Assembly: GCA_900758375.1 (NCBI GenBank)
Contig: CAAERJ010000042.1
Coordinates: forward strand, 23,201-87,200
Origin: an uncultured Collinsella sp.
GTDB taxonomy: Bacteria > Actinomycetota > Coriobacteriia > Coriobacteriales > Coriobacteriaceae
Reading direction: 5' to 3'
Length of the DNA: 64,000 bases
The position numbers were made by a program, and so were the translations under genes. Below are positions 18,438 to 26,264 of this stretch, piece by piece; position 1 is the stretch's first letter, and the number at the start of each line of letters is the position of its first letter. The notes beneath the pieces are model-generated. The model was given only the letters and a program-made list of their open reading frames with translations. It had not been told where the DNA came from and made no database searches.

Positions 18438-18593
18438 TTCTGTATCTGCCGAAACCCTCGGCAGTACTCGTATGTGGCGTGTCTTCCTTTGCCTGCTCGC
18501 CTAAGTTCCATGTCAAGATGACCGCCACGGGCGCCACGGTGTAGAGTACATGCTGCGAACACATCCGCGTTCCTGCGGCAATACGAGGTGAAC

Positions 18594-19733
18594 ATGGAAC
18601 TCGATAAACAACAGCTAAAGCGACTGCGCGAGCGCCATCATCGGCGCCATGGCATCCGCCCCGCCCACAGCGAGGCCATGGAGAACGCAAGCCGCTTTCT
18701 AAAGCAGGCATTCAACATTCGCGAGGGACGCGCGCCCTATCACGTGATTCGCAAGCGCTTTGTAAACGGGGCGCGCCTGACTGGCTCGCACTTATGCATC
18801 CTGATCATTGCCATGTTGATCGCGAGCATCGGCCTCGATATCGACTCGGACATTGCCATCGTTGGCGCCATGCTCATCTGCCCGCTCATGGGCTCGGTTC
18901 TTGCCATGGCATATGGCATCGCCACGCTCGACCGTGAGATTACCGTCGAGGCCGTCGCCGGCCTCGCGCTACAGATGGCCTTTTGCCTGGTCACGTCCAC
19001 GTTGTACTTTAAGCTCTCGCCCCTTGGCACCACCACGGCCGCCATCCTCGACAATTCGACACCGACTGTGTGGGACCTTGCTGTCGCGCTCGCAGGCGGC
19101 TTTGCGGGTGGCCTGGGCAACTCGCGCGACCAGGAACCCGCCACGCTCATCGCCGGCGTGGCTGTGGCGACCGCGCTCATGCCGCCCCTGTGCGCGGCGG
19201 GCTATGGCATCGCCATCGCAAGCGGGTCGCTGTTTCTCTCGGCGCTTTATGAGTTTGGCATCAACGTGGTCTTTATCGCACTGGCCGCCGAAGCCGTACT
19301 GCTTCTTTTGCGCGTGCCGCTCAAGCGCGACCTGAACGGTGACGGTATTGTGACTGCAGAAGAAAACGCCGAGGTCGACGAGCTATCGCGCAAGGTGCGC
19401 CGCCGCATCATCGTGGGCACGGTAGTCTTTGCCATCCCCTGCATCGTTATGACGGCGGGATCTATTGGCTCGGCGCAGGCCGGCGTGCAGGACGGCTACG
19501 GCGTCACCGAAACCACGCGCGAGCTTGCGGCGGTGCTGCCAGGCTTTAAGGATTACACCGTCGCCGTCGAGACCTCGGCTACCGAAGGCGAGGAGGAGGG
19601 CGTCGTCGAGCGCGAGATTGTCGCCCATGTGACGACAAGCGAGGCGCTTGGGGCGCACGACCGCCACGTCGCTCGAAAGCTCATCGATCTCAATGTGCCC
19701 GAGCTCGATCGCGTGGAGTTCGATGTGAAGTGA
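18594..19733 (+). CDS. DUF389 membrane protein
   Basis: 379 residues of unknown function. A positively charged N-terminal helix (many Arg and His) is followed by six membrane segments carrying the DUF389 pattern IVGAMLICPLMGSVLAMAYG and ATLIAGVAVATALMPPLCAAGYG. A soluble beta-rich C-terminus ends the protein. The ATG at 18594 has GAGG five bases before it; a GTG two codons upstream is possible. The family occurs in many bacteria and archaea without a proven substrate. Confidence 0.9.
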   Translation: MELDKQQLKRLRERHHRRHGIRPAHSEAMENASRFLKQAFNIREGRAPYHVIRKRFVNGARLTGSHLCILIIAMLIASIGLDIDSDIAIVGAMLICPLMGSVLAMAYGIATLDREITVEAVAGLALQMAFCLVTSTLYFKLSPLGTTTAAILDNSTPTVWDLAVALAGGFAGGLGNSRDQEPATLIAGVAVATALMPPLCAAGYGIAIASGSLFLSALYEFGINVVFIALAAEAVLLLLRVPLKRDLNGDGIVTAEENAEVDELSRKVRRRIIVGTVVFAIPCIVMTAGSIGSAQAGVQDGYGVTETTRELAAVLPGFKDYTVAVETSATEGEEEGVVEREIVAHVTTSEALGAHDRHVARKLIDLNVPELDRVEFDVK

Positions 19734-19807
19734 TGCCGGCGCGGGACGAATGCTCGCACGGACGCAAGTTACGACGAGGCGCAGACGCGATACGGACACG
19801 AGCAAAT

Positions 19808-19838
19808 AGCGGGGTGCAGTTCATACCCGCGCCCCGCT
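19808..19838 (+). terminator. terminator after DUF389 gene
   Basis: AGCGGGG...CCCCGCT stem followed by CGCTGTTTTATT. It sits between convergent genes. Confidence 0.65.
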
Positions 19839-19858
19839 CGCTGTTTTATTGCCGTGAA

Positions 19859-20308
19859 TCAGACGTCCGCATCGACATCGCCAGACTCCACCGTAAACGC
19901 CGGATCGGTGCTCACAAGATAAAATCGGGTCACCTCAGTATTTCTAATTAGGTAAATCTGCCCCTGATTGCGTCGGCGCGATATATACGCAACGTGAACC
20001 GTGCCGAATTCTTCGCCGTTTTCCTTCTTTAATACCAGGATATTGGGATCGTCCGTACGCTTAAACTGCCCGTCTGTGCAGATTCCGTCTTGGTCGACCA
20101 GCTGCCATCGATGGTTATCCTCTTCAAGAAAGGCCAGGGTTTCCAGACTCGTCTTGTCGTCCCGATAGTAACCGTCAATGGCAAACCCTTCGGAAGCGCA
20201 TTCCTGCATATAGGACGTTTCTCGGCTTATAGCAAATAGCCCTGTAGCACCCAGGAGCACAGCCAGGCAGACCACTGCAAGGGTTATCGAAATAGTACGG
20301 CGGCCCAT
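19859..20308 (-). CDS. hypothetical membrane-anchored protein
   Basis: 149 residues, not recognised. A single N-terminal membrane helix or uncleaved signal (about 6-28) precedes an exported domain of about 115 residues with alternating strands (FAIDGYYRDD, RWQLVDQDGICTDGQF, GTVHVAYISR). It is polar, with no lipobox cysteine. Single gene, convergent with DUF389. Confidence 0.65.
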   Translation of the reverse strand: MGRRTISITLAVVCLAVLLGATGLFAISRETSYMQECASEGFAIDGYYRDDKTSLETLAFLEEDNHRWQLVDQDGICTDGQFKRTDDPNILVLKKENGEEFGTVHVAYISRRRNQGQIYLIRNTEVTRFYLVSTDPAFTVESGDVDADV

Positions 20309-20540
20309 ATTAACCAGCCCGATACTTGTTTAACGGAGCGCGAAACATACTTGGCACCTCCGATATCAGAGCAAACGTCACCCGCAGCCCGGCGGCAACT
20401 ATGTGTTTCTAACATCAAACCATATGGCTACGACTCGTTGTAGATAGGTTCCATAAACGGACAGTGATATTCGACGAACGGCCACACTTATCCATTAACC
20501 CAGAGTTATGGAGGCGTTTTTCATATTGCGAGACCGCGGT

Positions 20541-20669
20541 TTTCGGAAGTGCGGTGAAAACTGAGTTCCGCCGACCAGACCGACTTTTTTAGCAACAAAA
20601 CCGCAGGTCACAAGAGTGTAAAAGAGCAGTGTGCTCGGAGGTTCGGAGTTTTTCCCCGCACTTCCGAAA
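20541..20669. repeat. long inverted repeat, TTTCGGAAGTGCGG arms
   Basis: TTTCGGAAGTGCGG (20541-20554) and its exact complement (20656-20669) are 101 bp apart, in an otherwise empty 478-bp stretch. A fragment CACTTCCGAAAT recurs near 26084, beyond the far end of the island, so the element or its debris may mark both flanks. Confidence 0.6.
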
Positions 20670-20724
20670 TCCGGAGTCCACGAAAGGCGTCGGCAAGGCC
20701 ATTTACGCAACATATATCCAGTAA

Positions 20725-20759
20725 AAACGGGTGGTAGCCGGTATGACTGCCACCCGTTT
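20725..20759 (-). terminator. terminator at end of activase remnant
   Basis: AAACGGGTGG...CCACCCGTTT stem with TTTTTAC after it on the minus strand. It would have served the gene whose remnant lies at 20787. Confidence 0.6.
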
Positions 20760-20786
20760 GTCTCATACCAGCCTAAAGCAGGCATG

Positions 20787-20993
20787 CTACTTCTTAATGC
20801 CGCGTCCCAGACGCTCGGCGACCGACGCCACGGCGTCCTCGCTAACCAAATCGCAGGCAGGCGAAGGGCTGCGTGCAGATGATGTTGGGCGCACCGCGAT
20901 CAGGTCGAGTATCTCGGCCGTGAGCAGCCAGCCCTCGCCCATATTATTACATACCGAAAGCACCGTGCGGGCCTTGTCGGCCAAGGCGCCAAC
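20787..20993 (-). pseudogene. decayed 3' fragment of the dehydratase-activase gene
   Basis: The minus strand reads MADKARTVLSVCNNMGEGWL, then jumps by internal deletion to SEDAVASVAERLGRG. This matches two separated parts of the C-terminus of the 1594-residue protein at 26265 (around 26640-26715 and 26268-26315). About 250 bp present in the full gene is missing between them, and several substitutions separate the copies. It is therefore a remnant of a duplicated or displaced gene. It lies directly beside the AT-rich island, suggesting the island arrived in or near a second copy. Confidence 0.85.
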
Positions 20994-21024
20994 ACCTGAA
21001 GATTTTGAAGATTATGTCCGTAAT

Positions 21025-21624
21025 TCAAAGAGCTAGGATGTTGATAAAATTCAGAAACATCATGGCTAAAAGAGACGGGCACACTGTCCCTGTTTTTCGC
21101 ACGAGCAGCGCAAAAATAAGGCCCAGACAAAGATAGCCCCCCATCATTGCAATGATGTAATTTGTGGGTGCCCCGATTAAACACTGTTGAGTCACGAGAA
21201 GCAATGTCCATAGCATCGACTGTATAAATGCCCTTATGCAAAACGGCCGAACTATTCCGACGATTGTGTATTCAAATAAAAATACGTACCTAAATAACAG
21301 CTCATGCAAAACTGAAACCGAACAAACCAATACCCATCTGGATATTGATTTTCCACCTATATCGAGCATAGCGGCCATAATAATAAATACGATGAAAATG
21401 AACTGCCATCCCAAAAGAATCCCACGCCGTTTGGGCTTATCACAAGAAACAGCGCCCCGAGTTGCAAAAAGATAGACTACCAACGCACAAAAGAGCGCCC
21501 CTGTAGAGCACAGCCAAGCGGGGGATCCTTTTGCAATAACCCAAATAGCCCACGGCACGCTAGCAACCATCGTGCCCAGTAGATAACGTGCCCCCAGGCG
21601 CATTATTTCAGTCGCTTTTCCCAA
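21025..21624 (-). CDS. degenerate CPBP-type membrane protein of RiPP cluster
   Basis: 199 residues with about six membrane segments. HELLFRYVF at 107-115 resembles motif 1 of CPBP (CAAX protease and bacteriocin-processing) proteins, but reads H-E where the family has E-E. The later histidines of motifs 2 and 3 appear replaced by Met (FIQSM, MMFLN). Catalysis is therefore doubtful; self-immunity or a chaperone role for the exported peptide is more likely (inference). It overlaps the ABC gene by 17 nt, so the two are co-translated. AT-rich codon use like the rest of the island. Confidence 0.6.
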   Translation of the reverse strand: MGKATEIMRLGARYLLGTMVASVPWAIWVIAKGSPAWLCSTGALFCALVVYLFATRGAVSCDKPKRRGILLGWQFIFIVFIIMAAMLDIGGKSISRWVLVCSVSVLHELLFRYVFLFEYTIVGIVRPFCIRAFIQSMLWTLLLVTQQCLIGAPTNYIIAMMGGYLCLGLIFALLVRKTGTVCPSLLAMMFLNFINILAL

Positions 21625-23182
21625 GCTCTACCACCTCATCACTAGCATCTATTAGGTCCATATCGTGTGTAATTGCAATGACAATCTTGTGCTTTCGCAT
21701 TTCCTTCATAGCTTTTATCAGAGCTTCTTTATGAGCAATATCGAGTGATGCTGTTGGCTCATCGAATAAATAGACGTCTGCCTTCTTTTCTAAGACCCGC
21801 CTAATTTCCAGTTGTTCCAGTTCCCCGGGAGACATTCCTCCGCACCTCTTCCTTTCGATAGAAGGAAAGTTTCTATCGCAAAGAATATCCTTTACTGATA
21901 TCGGAGTTTGTTCAGCAAACGAAACTAGCTTCTGCCTAAGGAGCTCACAGTTGATTTCTTCTTGGGCCTTACCGTTGTAGGAAATAGTTCCAACGTAATC
22001 CGAATTGAAACAACCCATCAATAAGTACGCAAGGGTTGTTTTGCCCGAGCCATTAATCCCTACAAGAGCATAGAGCTTTCCTTTTTCAAACCTGACATTC
22101 AAGTTGCTGTAGAGACACTTTCCATTTAATGTAAAGCCAAAATTATGCAGTTCGATGTAATCGATCTCCAAGAGCTCCTCTCCAGCAGCAGCCGAAGGCA
22201 ATTTAGAGGCATTTAGACGGGATATCGATGAGAAGCAGTCTTGTGCGCTGCTACCTATACCGTAGATTGACCTCACGGCAGATAGCATTAAAGCCATGTA
22301 GCTCGAAACAGCAACAAGCTGGCCTACACTCATGCTTCCATGCATTACATAAAAAGCCGAAATCAAAAGAATGGTCACCTGGGACGCAGCCGCAGCAAAG
22401 GAATCAGTTGCCTGAAATTTCGAAACGACACTTTGATAGGCGACTCCGGCGTGCAGCAAAGACGAAAAATAGCTATCTATGGATTTCAATGCTCTTTCGA
22501 ACAGCGCATTAACATACAAAAATCTCTGATGCGCAAGTAGGGACTCCACTTTTCCGAAATACAGGGACTGCTCTTCCTTAAAGGTCAGACCTGAAACAAA
22601 AAGCGGTTTTTTAAATGAAGCATATGCAATTGCATACAAGATGCAAAATGTCACGGAAACCCAAAAGAGCGCTGTGGAACATCCATAGAGAAAAAATAAA
22701 CTGATACCTAGCTGGACAATCGCAAGGAGTACCGTCTGGAGCATCGACAATCCGAAGGACGCCACAGTATTGGCATCTGAACAAATCTGTTGGGTTTTTT
22801 CAGCAGACTCCTGCTCAAAAAACAACTCAAAAGGCATCCGCACGAGCTCATCGATTTTCCTTCGAGCAATCGAGAATGCAGCCACGGTCGTTATCCGCAT
22901 TGAAAGAAGGGTGCTTAAATAGCTGACAACAATATCGATTAATGCCGCGAAACCAATTAACGCACTGTCAATCATAATAGCACCATAAGGAGCTTTTTTA
23001 GATATATTATCAACCAGAGCGCTCGTGAGCAGCGGGGATACAGAGGCCATCATTCCAGATATTATTAAGCACAACGTAAAGGCTATAACCAGAAGCAATT
23101 GGGAAGAAAACCCAAGTCTGAAATATGGCAGATAGTCGAAGATCGCCGTTGAATCCGCATCACTTCTTATGCTTGAGATCAT
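21608..23182 (-). CDS. ABC exporter (fused TMD-NBD) of RiPP cluster
   Basis: 524 residues: six membrane helices (about 25-300), then an ATPase domain. Walker A is GINGSGKTT and Walker B is VYLFDEPTAS. The signature is unusual, GGMSPGELEQ rather than LSGGQ. No N-terminal C39 peptidase is present, so it would not itself trim a leader. Overlaps of 23 nt with the radical SAM gene and 17 nt with the CPBP gene show tight coupling. Likely exports the modified Cys-rich peptides; a self-protection pump is the alternative. Confidence 0.85.
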   Translation of the reverse strand: MISSIRSDADSTAIFDYLPYFRLGFSSQLLLVIAFTLCLIISGMMASVSPLLTSALVDNISKKAPYGAIMIDSALIGFAALIDIVVSYLSTLLSMRITTVAAFSIARRKIDELVRMPFELFFEQESAEKTQQICSDANTVASFGLSMLQTVLLAIVQLGISLFFLYGCSTALFWVSVTFCILYAIAYASFKKPLFVSGLTFKEEQSLYFGKVESLLAHQRFLYVNALFERALKSIDSYFSSLLHAGVAYQSVVSKFQATDSFAAAASQVTILLISAFYVMHGSMSVGQLVAVSSYMALMLSAVRSIYGIGSSAQDCFSSISRLNASKLPSAAAGEELLEIDYIELHNFGFTLNGKCLYSNLNVRFEKGKLYALVGINGSGKTTLAYLLMGCFNSDYVGTISYNGKAQEEINCELLRQKLVSFAEQTPISVKDILCDRNFPSIERKRCGGMSPGELEQLEIRRVLEKKADVYLFDEPTASLDIAHKEALIKAMKEMRKHKIVIAITHDMDLIDASDEVVELGKSD

Positions 23183-24420
23183 AGGCCGCCCTCATTACTT
23201 TTATACAGTTCTTTCTTGCGGATACACAGCTTGTCTTATTTTCATACAGCCTGGTGAAGGGACAGCCACCCATGCACATAGGAAGAAGTGAGCAGTTAAG
23301 GCATTCTGAATCTGAACAAAAGTCGTAAGCATTCCATATGGAAACTTCGGATGCGCTACTCGTTACATTTTCAAAGATGCTCCCATAGCTTCTGTCGGAA
23401 TATCCTATTTCATTCCAGCATTTATATAAGGAACCGTCTGGTCCAATAACTTCTGAATATTTATTGACGGCTCCGCATATGGTCGGATTAAAGCCTGGAA
23501 GAAATGGATCCATGTACCCTGTCATTTTGTAGCGAGATAGACAGTATGCTTCAATCGAAGCAAATTCATCCTCTGAATAGCATGGAGAGTTAGCACACGT
23601 CCCATTTATATCATCTACTGCCGCTAAATATAGTTTTACTTTATTACGAAGACCTTTACGATCAAGCGAATCAACCAAACGATCAATCTGATCACCGTTC
23701 GACGGATCAACATTGACTCTTAAGATGACATCAAAATACGCACTAGCCCTTTTTACGTTATCAATAATACGGTTGAACGTATCGCCGCCAGAAGGAAGAC
23801 ATCTTCTTCGATTGTGTATCTCAGGCGGACCATCGACAGTTACCTGAACGTGCGTAACCCCATTTTTTGCAAGAAACTCCGCCGTTTTCCCATCTAAAAA
23901 AATAGCCATTGGTCACCATGCTGGCGTTAAATAAGATTTCATCACTTCGGATTCCGCGCGTAATCTTCTCCACAGTCTCAATCGCCAATAAAGGCTCGCC
24001 GCCATACCAGGCAATCTGCAAACTTTCCGCCTGATTGTCTATAACCATGCCATTGATATGCTTTATTACCTGATCGACGCATCGGTCGCTCATTGAGCCA
24101 TAACGCTTGCCGTTCTCATAACAATACGGACATCTGAAGTTACAATTCAATGTCGGGGCTATCGTAAATGAAAGTGATTTTGATTGCATGCGACAGGCCA
24201 ACGATATCTCTTTTAAATGTTCGATCTCGTCAAGTCCGTCGGGAACCAACAACCCCGCGTCCGTCAAATTATCGACAATTTCCGAAGGGCAATTAGCTCC
24301 ATTCTCAAAAAGCCCCTTCTCGTATTCTGCATCCAACGCAACGATTGCACCAGAGTACGAGTTATATGCCAGCGTAGGTTGATTCTCTTTATCGATTACA
24401 TTAAAGCGAGACTGTTTCAT
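23160..24420 (-). CDS. radical SAM/SPASM peptide maturase, split by a frameshift
   Basis: Two overlapping frames together give one enzyme of about 419 residues. Frame 1 (from ATG 24420, GGAG upstream) holds a 70-residue N-terminal region and the radical SAM motif C93-x3-C97-x2-C100 (CNFRCPYC), then GGEP. Frame 2 continues with FLDGKTAEFLAKNG, the VTVDGPPEIH strand and a cysteine-rich SPASM domain (CLNCSLLPMCMGGCP). The break is a run of seven T (A7 at 23896-23902 on the plus strand); six T would restore the frame. Such enzymes build thioether or C-C links on peptides. It follows the two Cys-rich peptide genes directly. Phase variation, slippage, sequencing error or recent loss are all possible. 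Confidence 0.85.
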
Positions 24421-24458
24421 TTCTACTCCGTTGCATATTTCAATATTTCAACCTGCCA

Positions 24459-24623
24459 TTAGGAGTAATTCCAGCCACAAAATTTGGTAATGCAGATCCT
24501 CAGGCCACACGGTCCTCCCCCTGAATAACTCCAACAAATATGTGCTGCACAGGACACACACGTAGAAATATCTCGAGACGAAGCAGGCATCTGAGTATTC
24601 ACTGGCTTTTGAATATATTCCAT
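24459..24623 (-). CDS. Cys-rich RiPP precursor peptide B (54 aa)
   Basis: Small gene read directly from the minus strand. ATG at 24623 with AGGAG five bases upstream, TAA at 24461-24459. The 54-residue peptide starts MEYIQKPVNT, has cysteines at 22, 25, 30, 39, 44 and 49 and a GGG-P-C stretch, and ends FCGWNYS. The first 21 residues lack Cys and look like a leader. It shares M-[DE]-[WY]-I-Q and C-G-x-x-x-S with peptide A, which ends 8 bp upstream. The radical SAM maturase starts 38 bp downstream. No known bacteriocin sequence is recognised. Confidence 0.78.
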   Translation of the reverse strand: MEYIQKPVNTQMPASSRDISTCVSCAAHICWSYSGGGPCGLRICITKFCGWNYS

Positions 24624-24631
24624 CGGAGCTC

Positions 24632-24802
24632 CTAGCTAACGTGTATACCGCAATGTTGAAATGCGCGGCAATTCCCGCCCGTGTACACGGCACACATCCC
24701 CCAGGGATTACAGCGCCCTTGACATTTTGCGCCCTGACAAGGACACCAACTTGATAGCAAAGCAATATCGTTAGGTGTTTGAGTTGGCTGTATCCAATCC
24801 AC
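24632..24802 (-). CDS. Cys-rich RiPP precursor peptide A (56 aa)
   Basis: First gene of the island operon. GTG start at 24802 with AAAGGAG five bases upstream, TAG at 24634-24632. The 56-residue product begins M-D-W-I-Q-P, has a 19-residue Cys-free leader-like part, then cysteines at 20, 22, 27, 31, 37, 45 and 51 with many Gly, and ends HCGIHVS. Seven Cys in 32 residues next to a SPASM enzyme is the hallmark of a thioether-type RiPP substrate. It resembles in general pattern the Cys-rich peptides served by CcpM-type maturases, but no sequence match is claimed. A longer frame over the same bases (TTG at 24804) lacks this logic. Confidence 0.78.
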   Translation of the reverse strand: MDWIQPTQTPNDIALLSSWCPCQGAKCQGRCNPWGMCAVYTGGNCRAFQHCGIHVS

Positions 24803-24871
24803 AATGGCTCCTTTCTCGTTCTAGGCCTAGTTATACTTTGGTCAAAAAGTCAAAAGCTGTTTGATAACTTT

Positions 24872-24889
24872 TTGTACTAGATGAAACAA
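24872..24889. promoter_or_regulatory. candidate LysR operator
   Basis: TTGT-N10-ACAA dyad in the 158-bp gap between peptide A and the divergent lysR gene, an AT-rich stretch. LysR proteins favour T-N11-A dyads in such gaps. On the minus strand a TTGACT and a TATAAC lie between it and peptide A, but their spacing is not ideal. Confidence 0.4.
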
Positions 24890-24960
24890 TTTGTTTGCCT
24901 TGTTTAACATTATTTAATTTACACTTAGACTGATTAAAAATTCAACCTAAGGAAATTCTG

Positions 24961-25917
24961 GTGAATGTTGTTCAGCTGCAGTATTTCATAAAGGTATTTG
25001 ATTATCAGAATTACTCGGATGCAGCAACTGTATTAAGCGTTTCGCCGCAAGCTGTTTCAAAAGGCATTCGAGCATTGGAATCTGAACTTGGTCTGAAGCT
25101 GTTCGAAAAAAGAGGCAGTATTCTACATCTAACAAACTATGGAGAGGAAATCCTTCCTATAGCATTAGATGTACTAGCTTCAGTTGAGGGAATTCAAGCG
25201 TATGCGCAAATCACGCGTGAAAAGATAAAAATAACCCAGACACGTTTGACACGCGTTGCAGTCGGACTAGCACCAATACTCGCAAGCTGGTTCAACCAGC
25301 CCACACTGAACAGGCTTTCGAAAAAGTATAAGGACGGTAAGTTTACTGTTTCCAGATATGACGACGGCGGAACGTGTTTATCCCTTCTACTTGACAGACA
25401 AATCGACATTGCAATTGTCGCTGGACAAGTAGACACCAATCTTTTTGAATCACATTTTTTATTGAATGCCGAAGTCAACCTCTTAGTTGAAAGCAGTCAC
25501 CCATTAGCTAGTCGCGCAACGGCAAATCTAAACGCGGTGGCTCGATATCCAATTGCAAACACCTGTGACATTCGATATTGTCGAAAGAGAATAAACTCAG
25601 TATTTAACCATCTGGGCCTTTCCCCTTCCTACGAGAATATTAACTTAGCAGACCAGCAAAATTTGTCCGATTTTCTGATTCATAAGCATGGGATTATTCT
25701 GACCATAGCCTCACAAGCGTCTCAATTCAGGATAGGCTATCCAGCAAAAATCGTTTGCCTAGGCGAACAAGACAGAATATCAATCCCTTTTTACTGCGTT
25801 TCAAATTCAAACGATACCCAAGCGCAGACTCATCACGCGATAAGCTGCATTCAACTTGAGGCACGCCAGCTCTCTCGATGTTTAAAAAGCGCTGAAAGAG
25901 GAGACCTTTCCAGCTGA
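24961..25917 (+). CDS. LysR family transcriptional regulator
   Basis: 318 residues. An N-terminal winged helix-turn-helix (LQYFIKVFDYQNYSDAATVL, then SPQAVSKGIRALESELGLKLF) is followed by a periplasmic-binding-like effector domain. The start is GTG at 24961 with AAGGA seven bases upstream. It is divergent from the RiPP operon with a shared 158-bp promoter region, so it very likely controls that operon. AT-rich like the island. The effector is unknown. Confidence 0.9.
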   Translation: MNVVQLQYFIKVFDYQNYSDAATVLSVSPQAVSKGIRALESELGLKLFEKRGSILHLTNYGEEILPIALDVLASVEGIQAYAQITREKIKITQTRLTRVAVGLAPILASWFNQPTLNRLSKKYKDGKFTVSRYDDGGTCLSLLLDRQIDIAIVAGQVDTNLFESHFLLNAEVNLLVESSHPLASRATANLNAVARYPIANTCDIRYCRKRINSVFNHLGLSPSYENINLADQQNLSDFLIHKHGIILTIASQASQFRIGYPAKIVCLGEQDRISIPFYCVSNSNDTQAQTHHAISCIQLEARQLSRCLKSAERGDLSS

Positions 25918-26264
25918 ATGTGACGGGCATGCTAATTCCATGCAAAACAGCAACGTATTCCGCCAGAACAGAAGCGTGGGTCAGCCCATGTTTTTTGAAG
26001 TATTCCGAGAGAAAACAACGAGGACCTGACAGACTCTTGCCAAATCAGTGACCCACTCACCACCCGCAAGCCTGTGCCCCACTTCCGAAATAAATGGCTC
26101 AGCCCCACCTTCTCAGCGGGTTGAGCCGAGCACTGACCGCACCATTCATTGTCAGCACCGCCCCAGACCAAGCCAGAGAAAGATGGCGCGGCGACAGCCA
26201 GATGGCCGCCACCGCGCCTCACACATTATTTCGGCAAGCCGCTGTTAGCGTCGGAATAATTTAG
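25918..26264. other. gene-free right flank of the island
   Basis: 347 bp without a convincing gene. It holds a GGCTCA...TGAGCC inverted repeat (about 26096-26127) and a short fragment, CACTTCCGAAAT, shared with the palindrome at 20541-20669. A hairpin GGCGCGG (26185-26191) with CCGCGCC (26212-26218) follows, which on the minus strand is trailed by ATCTTTCTC and probably terminates the activase transcript. Base composition returns to high GC here, so the island edge lies within it. Confidence 0.6.

Noticed and set aside
21608..23182. C39 leader peptidase domain in the island ABC exporter
   Set aside because: The N-terminus goes straight into membrane helices; no Cys/His peptidase motif.
23896..23902. 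Programmed -1 frameshift in the radical SAM gene
   Set aside because: A -1 shift on the T run leads at once to TAG; only +1 or loss of one T gives the full enzyme.
24448..24804. 118-codon frame (TTG start) over the peptide genes
   Set aside because: It runs out of frame through both Cys-rich peptides. The two short frames each have their own ribosome site, share end motifs and are separated by 8 bp.
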